Below, one piece after another: positions 24,222 to 31,524 of a stretch of 33,217 nucleotides of DNA. Every line of letters begins with the position of its first letter. The first letter of the stretch is position 1. Made by a program: the position numbers and the translations under genes. The notes under the pieces are model-generated. The model ran no database searches, was not told where the DNA came from, and was given only the letters and a program-made list of their open reading frames with translations. The stretch is from Actinospineispora spinosispora DSM 44797 (GTDB taxonomy: Bacteria > Actinomycetota > Actinomycetes > Mycobacteriales > Pseudonocardiaceae). Location: NCBI RefSeq assembly GCF_000429025.1, contig NZ_AUBB01000054.1, positions 1 to 33,217 on the forward strand, in the 5' to 3' direction.

Positions 24222-25469
24222 ATGTCCGCTATCACGACCACTCACGGGTCCACACCAACTGCGGACCTGGCCGCTGTCATCCGGCGGCTGATGCTCGGTC
24301 TTGGCAACCACGCCGCGTGGCTGGTGGAGTACGGGTACGCCACTGTGGTCGAGTTGGACACCGCGATGCGGCTGGGCGCGGGCATGCGGGAAGGACCGTT
24401 GCGGACACTCGACTCCTTCGGACTCGACACCGTCTACACCGAACTCCGCGCGCTGTACGCCGCCACCGGACAGTGGCGACACAACCCCGCCCCGGTGCTG
24501 CGTGAACTCGCCACCGTCGGGCGGCTCGGTCTCACCACCGGTCGTGGTTTCCACGACTACGCTGATGGCGACTCCTCCGGCGGTACAGCGGGGGGTAAGG
24601 TCCCAGGCGCCGCGCCGCGCAATGTGCGGTCGGTCGGTGTCGTCGGCACCGGAACGATGGCCCGAGGCATCGCACAGGTGCTCGTCGCTGCCCACTACCC
24701 GGTACGCATCCTGGGCCGTGGCATGGACAAGGCCGAAGCCGCGACACGATCGATCGGCGACCTGTTGCTGGCCACCGGGCTCGACGATGCACAGCTCACC
24801 GATTGCCTCGCCCGGCTGCACCCGACGGGCCGGCCCGCCGACCTCGGGGGGTGCGATCTGGTCATTGAGGCGGTGATCGAGGACGGCGCTGTCAAACGGG
24901 AATTGTTCGCTCGACTCGGTGTGATCTGCCGCCCTGGTGCGGTGCTTGCCACAACCACCTCCAGCCTGCCAGTGCTCGACTGCGCTATAGCCAGTGGGCG
25001 TCCCGCCGACGTGGTTGGTATGCACTTCTTCAACCCGGTCGCCTCGATGGGGTTGGTGGAGCTGGTCGACACCGGCTTCACCGGGGAAGACTCCATGGCC
25101 ACCGCGGTGGCAGTGGCCGACCGGCTCGGCAAGTGGGTGCTGAGGTGCCGGGATAGAGCTGGTTTTATCGTCAATCTGCTCTTATTCCCCTACCTCAACG
25201 AGGCGCTGGGTCTGCCGGCCGCGAACGACCTCAACCTGGCCGAGGTCGACGCGTCGATCCGCGCCACGACGTGTCTGCCGTTGGGGCCGTTCCGACTGTT
25301 GGACATGATCGGCGCGGATGTGGCGCTCGAGGTTCTTCGCAATCTGCACACGGAATTCGGCCAACCGGAGTTCGCCCCCACCGCGCTGCTCGTGGGCCTC
25401 GTCGAATCAGGGTGTCTCGGCCGTAAGACGAATCGGGGCGTACGCCACTACCTGGCCGACCAGCGATGA
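24222..25469 (+). CDS. 3-hydroxyacyl-CoA dehydrogenase family protein with permuted C-N-C domain order
   Basis: The product is 415 residues from ATG 24222 with AAAGGAGC upstream. Residues about 15-115 look like the helical C-terminal 3HCDH domain (GYATVVELDTAMRLGAGMRE then GPLRTLDSFGLDTVYTELRA, ending GLTTGRGFHDY). A Gly/Ser linker (about 115-135) leads to the Rossmann domain VRSVGVVGTGTMARGIAQVL, with VIEAVIED, TTTSSLPV and the catalytic His268 in VGMHFFNPVASMGLVEL. A second 3HCDH domain follows with RAGFIVNLLLFPYLNEALG (Asn318) and CLPLGPFRLLDMIGADVALE. Normal enzymes are N-C or N-C-C; here a C domain precedes the N domain. It should interconvert 3-keto and 3-hydroxy acyl-CoA/ACP using NAD(P)H. 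Codon 321 is TTA (25182-25184). The gene lies between the AKR and the HAD phosphatase in the same operon. Confidence 0.88.
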   Translation: MSAITTTHGSTPTADLAAVIRRLMLGLGNHAAWLVEYGYATVVELDTAMRLGAGMREGPLRTLDSFGLDTVYTELRALYAATGQWRHNPAPVLRELATVGRLGLTTGRGFHDYADGDSSGGTAGGKVPGAAPRNVRSVGVVGTGTMARGIAQVLVAAHYPVRILGRGMDKAEAATRSIGDLLLATGLDDAQLTDCLARLHPTGRPADLGGCDLVIEAVIEDGAVKRELFARLGVICRPGAVLATTTSSLPVLDCAIASGRPADVVGMHFFNPVASMGLVELVDTGFTGEDSMATAVAVADRLGKWVLRCRDRAGFIVNLLLFPYLNEALGLPAANDLNLAEVDASIRATTCLPLGPFRLLDMIGADVALEVLRNLHTEFGQPEFAPTALLVGLVESGCLGRKTNRGVRHYLADQR

Positions 25470-25479
25470 GGGGACTGTG

Positions 25480-26172
25480 ATGAGCGTACCGACGATTGCT
25501 TTCTTCGATGTGGACGAGACGGTGATCACCGTCAAGAGCATGTTCCGGTTCCTGGAGTTCTACTTGGCGGCGACCGGACGCCCGCCGGAGGAGTACCGCC
25601 GGATTCGGGCGGAGCTGAAGGCTCTCACCGAGTCAGGTATGTCGAGGGAGGACACCAACCGCCGGTACTACCGCAGCTTCGCCGGCGAACCGGTTGCCAG
25701 GGTTAGGGAACTCGGGCAGGACTGGTTCGACCAGGAGCGGCGCGCCGGCGGGTTGTTCCACCTGGCCACTGTCGGTTCGCTCGCGCTGCATCACTTCGCG
25801 GGGCACAAGACGGTCCTGGTGTCCGGGTCGTTCCCGCCCTGTGTCCAGCCTGTCGCGACGGCTGTCGGCGCGGACGCTGTGCTGTGCACGGTCATCCGGG
25901 AGGCAGACGCCGAGTACGTCGGAGTCGTCGATCGCCCGATGATCGGCGCGGCCAAGGCCGACGCGGCGCGACAGTTCGCTGACGCGGATGGGGTGGAGCT
26001 GATCGACTGCTGGGCCTACGGCGACCACGCGTCAGACCTGGGTCTGCTCAGCGCGGTCGGCCACCCGGTGGTCGTCGGCGGTGATCCGGTGCTCGCCGAC
26101 CATGCACAGCGTCATCACTGGCGGCGGTTGGCCGCGTCCGGCGAGTTCGTCGCGGCGGCGGCCTCCAGCTGA
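25480..26172 (+). CDS. HAD-IB family phosphatase (SerB-like)
   Basis: ATG 25480 lies 10 nt after the dehydrogenase stop; the product is 230 residues. The frame is open further upstream inside the dehydrogenase gene, but that part is a shadow. HAD motifs are all present: I, IAFFDVDETVITVKSM (Asp10 nucleophile, Asp12 acid/base); II, TVLVSGSFPP (Ser115); III, Lys159 in GAAKADAARQ; IV, CWAYGDHASDLGLLSAVGHP (Asp182/Asp186). A helical cap (about 18-95) makes it type IB, like phosphoserine phosphatase. As the last gene of an AfsA operon it is a natural candidate to dephosphorylate the butenolide phosphate made from dihydroxyacetone phosphate. MmfP is proposed to do this in the methylenomycin-furan pathway. 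Substrate assignment is inference. Confidence 0.9.
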   Translation: MSVPTIAFFDVDETVITVKSMFRFLEFYLAATGRPPEEYRRIRAELKALTESGMSREDTNRRYYRSFAGEPVARVRELGQDWFDQERRAGGLFHLATVGSLALHHFAGHKTVLVSGSFPPCVQPVATAVGADAVLCTVIREADAEYVGVVDRPMIGAAKADAARQFADADGVELIDCWAYGDHASDLGLLSAVGHPVVVGGDPVLADHAQRHHWRRLAASGEFVAAAASS

Positions 26173-26460
26173 CAGCACTCTCGGGTCGAGGACGCCTCCG
26201 GCGCGGTCACGGTCTATGGCGAGGAGCGCCCAGCTTGGGGACAGTAGGGGTGAAAGAACAGACGTCACCGAACTGGTGCTGAGCAACCCCGTTCCAGTGG
26301 TCGGCGCCAAGGTGCCACGGTCGCTGAAAACCTTGTGGGACGACGCGGACCCTTCCTGACGAGCGCGCAGGCCCCCGATTCCCGGCGGCCAGTGATGTCG
26401 GCGGGCGAAGTTAGCATCAGGGAGGACAGCGAGACCCACTACTGAGAGAGAGCAGGAACG
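26173..26460. other. Intergenic region after the biosynthetic operon
   Basis: No credible gene; the open frames lack family features. A GA-rich stretch (GAGAGAGCAGGAACG) at 26445-26460 supplies the ribosome site for the next gene. I found no clear terminator for the biosynthetic operon. Confidence 0.4.
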
Positions 26461-26772
26461 ATGTTGCGCGCGGTGTTCGCTCGGACTCTGAAACCGGGAG
26501 TGTCTTACGAGCAATTCACAGATGCCTGGGCTCCTTTGCCGAACTCGGGGCCTTATCCAGCCAAGGCCAGCATCAGCCGAGATGTGTCGGACGATCGGAA
26601 GGTGCTCACGATCGTCGAACTCGACGACGTATCTCTCGAGAGGTTTCCGGCTGTCGCGTCGATGCTCTTCCGTGCTGACGCCGCCGGCAGGATTGAGCAG
26701 CTCATCATGTCCACCGAACTCGAAGGCGTGTACGAGCAGGTGCTCGATGGTTCCGCGCTTGGCGAGGAGTGA
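26461..26772 (+). CDS. Small conserved-looking protein, possibly ferredoxin-like (dabb/EthD-type) fold
   Basis: The product is 103 residues from ATG 26461 with AGCAGGAA 5 nt upstream. It begins MLRAVFARTLKPGVSYEQFT followed by DAWAPLPNSGPYPAKASISR, then KVLTIVELDDVSLERF and a C-terminal helix. An opening beta strand, a YEQFTDAW helix and a later VLTIVELDD strand suggest a small alpha+beta barrel of the dimeric ferredoxin-like type (EthD, NIPSNAP or antibiotic-monooxygenase-like). I cannot name a family. It is on the same strand as the biosynthetic operon but 288 nt away, so it is probably a separate transcript. Codon use is normal and I think the gene is real. Confidence 0.6.
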   Translation: MLRAVFARTLKPGVSYEQFTDAWAPLPNSGPYPAKASISRDVSDDRKVLTIVELDDVSLERFPAVASMLFRADAAGRIEQLIMSTELEGVYEQVLDGSALGEE

Positions 26773-27031
26773 ATCCGGTCCGCAGTGCCGACGTCTGCTC
26801 GGCTGGTTCTGTTCGTCAGTCCCGACCGCACATCCGGATCCGGCGAAGCGATGTTCGTGAGTCTCGACCACATCCGGTTCTTCTTTCGTCATGGCCGCTG
26901 TGCCGTCGATGAGGAGTTGGTCGACGTGGAGTGCGCGGAGGTGTAGCCGGGGACGGTAAATATGCAGGTGATCTTCTATCGCGGCAGTAGCGTGGCCTCT
27001 CGGGCTGCGGCCCGGAGGCGAGGAACACCTG

Positions 27032-27250
27032 GTGGAATCCATTCCCTGTCTGATTCGGCCGTCTCCCGAGGGTGAGTTGCGGGCGGTGACACTCGGGCAT
27101 CCGTTGGTGGACGACTATCTGGCCTTTGTCGGTGCTCGGGCTCGATGGAACACGTGGCTGGCAACGGCGTATGACCTGAAGGTGTTCTTCGCCTTCGTCG
27201 ATCTGGCGTCGACGTCGGTGGGTGCTGCCGGGACGCTGGCGCAGCGGTGA
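27032..27250 (+). pseudogene. Tyrosine recombinase/integrase, N-terminal fragment
   Basis: From GTG 27032 (with GAGGCGAGGAA upstream) 72 residues read IPCLIRPSPEGELRAVTLGH, PLVDDYLAFVGARARWNTWL and ATAYDLKVFFAFVD. This is the SAM-like N-terminal domain of actinobacterial phage-type integrases, with the core phrase ARxNTxLATAYDLKVFF. Homology ends at about residue 62, and the frame then runs into the PP2C fragment after a few codons. The catalytic domain (R-H-R-Y) is absent. It is therefore a truncated relic, probably fused by deletion to the next fragment. Confidence 0.65.
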
Positions 27251-27721
27251 CCGCGTTGGCCTCAGGCGACGAGCTCCCGATGAGCACCCTCACGGCGCTC
27301 CTGCTCACTGCGGGCCGTCTCGCCCTTCTGCATATCGGAGACGGACGCGCGTACCTGCTGCGCGGAAGCGAACTGTCACGGCTGACCCAGGACCACTCGC
27401 ACGTGCAGAACCTCGTCGACGCCGGCCGAGTCAGAATGGGCAGCGCCCGAGATCACCCCGACCGCGCACTGCTCGTGCGTGTGCTCGGCGCCGGAGCGGG
27501 CCGTAACGACCCGACATCGCGCTACGTGCCCCGCGTACCGGTGACCGCTACCTTCTCTGCACTGACGGGCTGTGGGTCCCGGTGCCACCCGCAGAGATTG
27601 CGGACGCCTTACCCGGTGGTACGCAGACGAGGCCGCCGACCGCCTGCTTCAGCTGGCCCCGCGGCACGGCGCACCCGACAATGTCGCGGTCGTGGTCGCT
27701 GATGTCGTCGCCGCGGCGTGA
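27247..27721 (+). pseudogene. PP2C-type Ser/Thr phosphatase, 5'-truncated and frameshifted
   Basis: The first frame from about 27270 reads MSTLTALLLTAGRLALLHIG followed by DGRAYLLRGSELSRLTQDHS and HVQNLVDAGRV, the middle of bacterial PP2C (PPM) phosphatases with the metal-binding GDGRAYL segment. Near 27535 the homology moves to another frame (RYLLCTDGLWVPVPPAEIAD, matching the conserved SDGL motif). From about 27630 it moves to a third frame (ADRLLQLAPRHGAPDNVAVV with VADVVAAA and a TGA at 27719-27721, matching the DNVTVVVV end). The N-terminal third is missing. It is a clear pseudogene, and its 5' end directly abuts the integrase fragment. Confidence 0.75.
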
Positions 27722-27767
27722 TCACCGGCCCTTGGGCTGCGGACGATCCCCGGAGCAGGGCGCGGCG

Positions 27768-28013
27768 CCCCCGGAGCTCGAGCGCTACACCTTCGGGAAC
27801 GGGATTACGGTGATCTTGCGTCGGGGCGCCCGGTTGCCGATCGCGGCAGTGAACGTGTGGTATCACGTCGGGCCGGGCAATGAGACGCCTGGGTGCACCG
27901 GGTTCGCCCACTTGTTCGAGCACATGATGTTCGAGGGCTCCGGGCACATTCCCCGGGGTGTGGCCGACGCGCGGTTGGGTGGGGTGTTTGTCGCTGCGCC
28001 TAACAGGCTGTGA
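27768..28013 (+). pseudogene. M16 (insulinase-type) zinc peptidase, N-terminal fragment
   Basis: The frame reads ELERYTFGNGITVILRRGAR, then AAVNVWYHVGPGNETPGCTG and FAHLFEHMMFEGSGHIPRG. HLFEH is the inverted zinc motif HxxEH of M16 peptidases, and the preceding GNGxxVILRR...VNVWYHVG is the family N-terminus. Intact members have over 400 residues; here homology stops about 10 residues after the zinc motif and the frame ends at 28013. The upstream part of the same frame lies inside the PP2C relic. It is a truncated relic that cannot form an active protease. Confidence 0.75.
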
Positions 28014-28126
28014 TGCGGCTTAGCCTCCACCGGTGACGCCGACGGCGGACGGTCGTGTGGAGTAGTTGTCAGTGCGGCCGGCGAGTGCTCCCTCGTCGCC
28101 GGAGTCGGCGCTATCCGAGTCCCTTG

Positions 28127-28957
28127 TTACCGAGTGAATCGGGCGATGCGTTCAGCAATGGGCCCTGGTGCTTCGAAGGGGAATGCGTGGCTGAGCCCGG
28201 GGTAGATCAGCAATTCCGAACCATTGATGTAGTGATGTAGGAGGGTGGAGTTGGCGGCGGGTTCTTGTTCGTCGTTTTCGGCGCCCAGGATGAGGGTGGG
28301 CACTCGCAGGGTGGGCAGACTGCTGTTGACGTTGGCGGTGGGGTTGAGGAGCCAGTCATCCATGGCTGCGCGTTGGCGATTGAGGCCGTGCAGATCTTCC
28401 TTGACCCTGTTGGGTCGCTGATCTGTTCGTTGACGCCAGGCGGCCAGAGCCTCGGGATGACCGCTGAAGTACAGCGGAATGACCTGATCGGCGGGGACGA
28501 GCGGGTTGAGCGCCGGCAAGTTCTTGATCGGTTTGGATCGCAGTACCTGCTGTGTCCCGTCAGGCCCGGTACCCATCAGGATCAGGGAGCTGACGTCATT
28601 GGGGTGGTCCACGGCCAGACGCTGCGCGACGAATCCGCCGAGGGAGTAGCCCACGATGGTGGGGCGGTTGAGGTGGAGGGCGTGGATCAGGTCGGCGGCC
28701 TGATCAGAGAGTTGTGGGACGGTCACGATGGGCGAGGGGCTGGCTGGGGTTCGTCCCACGCCGTCGGGGTCGAAGATGACGACGTGGTTGGTCGTGGCCA
28801 GGCGGTCGAGTAGCGCCGGATCCCAATCGTCCATGGTGAATCCCATGCACGGCGTCATCAGTAGGATTGGCCCGTTTCCGAAGCTGCGGTAGGCGCTGGC
28901 GGCGGCGCTGGGTGCGATCGACAGCATGCTGGTGGTCAGTGCAGCTATGACGGCCAT
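28127..28957 (-). CDS. Secreted alpha/beta hydrolase
   Basis: ATG 28957 gives 276 residues starting MAVIAALTTSMLSIAPSAAA SA, a plausible Sec signal peptide. The frame extends to 29155, where another hydrophobic stretch (VGAAFAIMICLALPP) occurs, so a longer form is possible. The core is a normal alpha/beta hydrolase: oxyanion-side PCMGFTMDDWDPALLDRLAT, VIFDPDGVGRTPAS, nucleophile elbow IVGYSLGGFVAQRLAVDHP (GYSLG), acid-loop region VPTLILGAENDEQEPA and catalytic His in YPGLSHAFPFEAPG. It is probably an esterase or lactonase-like hydrolase outside the cytoplasm; substrate unknown. No partner genes are adjacent, and it is surrounded by relics. Many alpha/beta hydrolases with this start are annotated only as hypothetical. 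Confidence 0.85.
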   Translation of the reverse strand: MAVIAALTTSMLSIAPSAAASAYRSFGNGPILLMTPCMGFTMDDWDPALLDRLATTNHVVIFDPDGVGRTPASPSPIVTVPQLSDQAADLIHALHLNRPTIVGYSLGGFVAQRLAVDHPNDVSSLILMGTGPDGTQQVLRSKPIKNLPALNPLVPADQVIPLYFSGHPEALAAWRQRTDQRPNRVKEDLHGLNRQRAAMDDWLLNPTANVNSSLPTLRVPTLILGAENDEQEPAANSTLLHHYINGSELLIYPGLSHAFPFEAPGPIAERIARFTR

Positions 28958-29277
28958 GTAGTTGCGGGATGGACCGGGGAAACCTGAGGATGTGGAGAGC
29001 GCGTCCGAGAACTCGTCAGCTTCATGCGAGTCGGCCGGTCCGGGCGGCGGTAGGGCCAGGCAGATCATGATCGCGAACGCAGCGCCGACACTTGTTGATC
29101 CAAGTGAAGGTCCGCTCAGTGATCCATGCCCATGGGCACACCTGGAACCCTGCACTGGGTAGCTGTTTGATCTGCGCTAGCAGGGTGAGTACCTAGCCGG
29201 TCCTTGCTCAGGCGACGTTTCATGCTGGGCTAACGACCGGTTGCTGCCCGACGGCGTGCCCCCGAGCGGCAATCCAC

Positions 29278-29329
29278 ATGACCGTCGGGATTTGTGAATC
29301 CTTATGACCGTCGGGATTTGTGAATCCTT
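29278..29329 (+). repeat. Perfect 26-bp tandem duplication
   Basis: The 26-bp unit starting ATGACCGTCGGGATTTGTGA occurs twice back to back (29278-29303 and 29304-29329) with no mismatch. It lies between the hydrolase gene and the IS256 remnant in DNA without genes (29157-29445), so it may mark an old insertion/excision point or a duplicated transposon end. Confidence 0.9.
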
Positions 29330-29445
29330 TGCCCGTAATCTGACCTCATATTAGGTACGAGGAGTCGTGTGTGGTGACTTGGGAAGGCGCGCGGCGAGCA
29401 ACGCCCGGTCCAGCGGGACCGACGCCCTGACTGATGTTTCGCCGG

Positions 29446-30024
29446 TCAGTTCGGGCACGAAGTCACCGGTACGATTCTCGGTGTAGTCCCCACCGATGGT
29501 GACCCCTTCCGTCCACGGGGGATATCGCCGAGTATCCCGCTTGACCACCCCGGCACGGACACCTCGCGTCCTTGCTCGTCAGCGCCCGTGGTGACACCGC
29601 GCAGCAGCAGACCGACCAGTGCCTCTTGGTAGGACACGAACCGCATCGCCGCGCGGATCAGGTGGACCGTGCAGGTCTGCACGGTGGTCTGCGGCCAGGT
29701 CGCTTCGACCGCTTCTGGGAACCCGGTCAGGCCGTCGCAGCACACGATGAGTACGTCGCGCACGTCACGGTCGCGCAGCTCAGCACACACGCCGGCCCAG
29801 AACTTCGCGCCTTCGCTGGCCTGGACCCAGATCCCCAGGACGTGCTTGATCCCGTCCAGATCGACCCCGATGGCGATGTGAGCGGCCTTGTTGCGCACGG
29901 TGTGGCCGTCGCGGACCTTCACCACCAGCGCGTCGAGGTAGATGATCGGGTAGAACTCCTCCAGCGGCCGCGCCTGCCATGCCTTGACCTCGTCCAGGAG
30001 GGCAATCACAGCACCCATCCACAC
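29446..30024 (-). pseudogene. IS256-family (mutator-type) transposase, internal fragment
   Basis: Within this 192-codon frame, residues about 9-133 (roughly 30000 down to 29626) are the central part of an IS256 transposase. They read LLDEVKAWQARPLEEFYPII, YLDALVVKVRDGHTVRNKAA, LGIWVQASEGAKFWAGVCAE, VLIVCCDGLTGFPEAVEATW and CTVHLIRAAMRFVSYQ. The first two catalytic Asp (YLDA and CCDG) are present. Homology then stops abruptly: the normal continuation (DRK..AAALKPIYTA...) and the third catalytic Glu are missing, and the rest of the frame is unrelated. The N-terminal ~150 residues are also missing, with a breakpoint near 30005. It is an internal relic that cannot be active. I see no terminal inverted repeats. 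Confidence 0.85.
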
Positions 30025-30234
30025 CGACTTTCATCGGTGGATCCAGGGCTAGGTGGTGGCTAAGTGGAGCTAGGCGCGGCGACGCACAGCCTCGTTAAGA
30101 AATAGGTAACGCATCATTAAATTCGGTCAGGACACTGATCGGGTACATTTTCTGTTTGTCTGAATTCGACTATTAGTGGTAACGTTGTTAACGTCGTCCG
30201 GCCTCGTTTCGCCTGCCCTCGTCGAGGGTTTCGA

Positions 30235-30276
30235 GCTGGTCCCAGCGGCGCCGGGAGCGACGTCGCTGGGACCAGC
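30235..30276. terminator. 13-bp perfect inverted repeat (strong hairpin)
   Basis: GCTGGTCCCAGCG (30235-30247) and CGCTGGGACCAGC (30264-30276) pair perfectly around a 16-nt loop. It starts 2 nt beyond the stop codon (30281-30279) of the minus-strand small gene, exactly where an intrinsic terminator would lie. No T-run follows, as is common in actinomycetes. Confidence 0.75.
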
Positions 30277-30278
30277 GT

Positions 30279-30477
30279 TCACCGGCGGGTGGCTTCGAGG
30301 TCCGGTTCCCGATGCTGGAGCCGTTGAACGCGGTCGACGAGTGCGTGCAGCCGCCGCATCATCTCCGGGCGGGCAGTCTTGCTGTCTCCGCGTCCGGGCA
30401 GTAGCCATTCGAAGCGCAGCCGAGCCGGCGGTGACGGACAGCAACAACGATGCGACGGTGACCTTGCGGGTAGACAT
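30279..30477 (-). pseudogene. Small exported protein with apparent frameshift after its signal peptide
   Basis: ATG 30477 opens a signal-peptide-like start, MSTRKVTVASLLLSVTAGSA, in a frame that then becomes Arg/Thr/Pro-rich and runs on to 30127. At the end of the hydrophobic core another frame continues more naturally: LRFEWLLPGRGDSKTARPEM, then MRRLHALVDRVQRLQHREPD and LEATRR, with TGA at 30281-30279, strong third-position G/C and a short amphipathic helix. The perfect hairpin right after 30279 supports this as the true gene end. A one-base shift near 30412-30418 would join them into about 65 residues. It may be an inactivated or mis-sequenced member of the small exported proteins in this window. 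Function unknown. Confidence 0.5.
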
Positions 30478-30632
30478 GGCCTTATTTCTCCGGAGTGTAA
30501 TCGGCGAATGATGTGAGACCGGGGGCGGCGGCCTTCGGATACTTGTAGTGGCGCAGATTCCATCCATTGCGGTAACGCGTGCAGACTGCGGAGAGTGCTA
30601 CAGATTCTCTATTTAATGAGGCCATTCGCAGC

Positions 30633-31463
30633 TTACTTTGCCTGGGAGAATGTCTCCTGGTGACCACGCTTTGTCCTAGGGACTGACATCATCCACCCGC
30701 CGAACACCAGCAGCAGCGCACGAAGCTGGCCGGTGAACGGTGGAGTGTCATATGCGTCGATGATGAGCGACCAGAACAAATACTCGAGCAGAAAGTTGGT
30801 CATTGCCAAGCCGGCGAACAGTCTGACCAGCCGACGATCCCACCAGCCGGGCCGGACGCCGGAGAAGCGGCCGTCCGCGGCCAGTAGAACGGCCAGTGCG
30901 GCGAACAACAGGGGGTCGAACAGTATCGCCGCCGCGGCGTAGCCGCCGCCGGTGACACTCACGCCCACGTAGGCCAGCCCGCCCAGCGTGAAGAGCGCCG
31001 CCGCGACCGCCCCCAGCGCCGCGATCCCGACGGCTCGAATGCGCGCCCACCCGGACCGCTCCGGTGTACCGGTATCGCGACGCTGTGCTGCCGTCGCGGT
31101 CAGTGCTGATGCCAGCGCGACGGCGAGCAGGAGGAATCCGATCCCCTGCCAGATCGAGGTGCCAGGGAAGCGCTTGGACCAGGTGTAGTCCTGGATGGCC
31201 CCGCAGGTGGTCTCGGCCGAGGACCAGCGCCAGCCGAGGCAGGTGTGCCAGCGATTCAGCTGGCCCGCGGTCATCGCTGCCCCTGCGGCCATCAGCGCGA
31301 CCCCTGTCGTGATGCGCAGCAGGGGACGAGGGCCGCGAGTAGGTCCGCCCGGTCCCTCGGCGGTGGAGGAACCCAAGAACGCTTCGACGAGCACTACCGC
31401 CCCGATCCCCACGAACATGATCAGGATCAGGGCCAGGACGAAATCAGTCACGATGATGAACAT
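30633..31463 (-). CDS. Polytopic membrane protein, unknown function
   Basis: The product is 276 residues from ATG 31463 with AGGAAGAG just upstream. Six or seven hydrophobic helices are visible at about residues 5-30, 50-66, 108-125, 143-165, 170-195, 215-235 and 245-262. Between the second and third helices lies an exposed loop with two Trp-rich blocks and two cysteines (HTCLGWRWSSAETTCGAIQD), likely disulfide-linked outside the cell. I recognise no family. It lies 61 nt after the VWA lipoprotein gene on the same strand, so the two, with the small secreted peptide upstream, probably form one operon. It may be the membrane partner of the VWA protein. Confidence 0.7.
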   Translation of the reverse strand: MFIIVTDFVLALILIMFVGIGAVVLVEAFLGSSTAEGPGGPTRGPRPLLRITTGVALMAAGAAMTAGQLNRWHTCLGWRWSSAETTCGAIQDYTWSKRFPGTSIWQGIGFLLLAVALASALTATAAQRRDTGTPERSGWARIRAVGIAALGAVAAALFTLGGLAYVGVSVTGGGYAAAAILFDPLLFAALAVLLAADGRFSGVRPGWWDRRLVRLFAGLAMTNFLLEYLFWSLIIDAYDTPPFTGQLRALLLVFGGWMMSVPRTKRGHQETFSQAK

Positions 31464-31524
31464 CTCTTCCTGGTATCACCTGCAGGACGACGGCGGGCAG
31501 GAGCAGGCCCTGAGGTGTCCACGT

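Noticed and set aside
25318..25479. Extended N-terminus of the HAD phosphatase
   Set aside because: HAD motif I lies just after ATG 25480, as in the family; the upstream codons are a shadow of the dehydrogenase end.
16831..26172. A methylenomycin cluster or a direct relative
   Set aside because: Shared elements (FabH, ACP, AfsA/AvrD-type enzyme, MmyB-type regulator, phosphatase) are suggestive, but FabF, the permuted dehydrogenase, the KASIII-like protein and this flavoenzyme type do not match that gene set as I know it.
29351..29548. Separate small minus-strand ORF beside the IS256 relic
   Set aside because: Overlaps the relic frame, with no family match or start signal.
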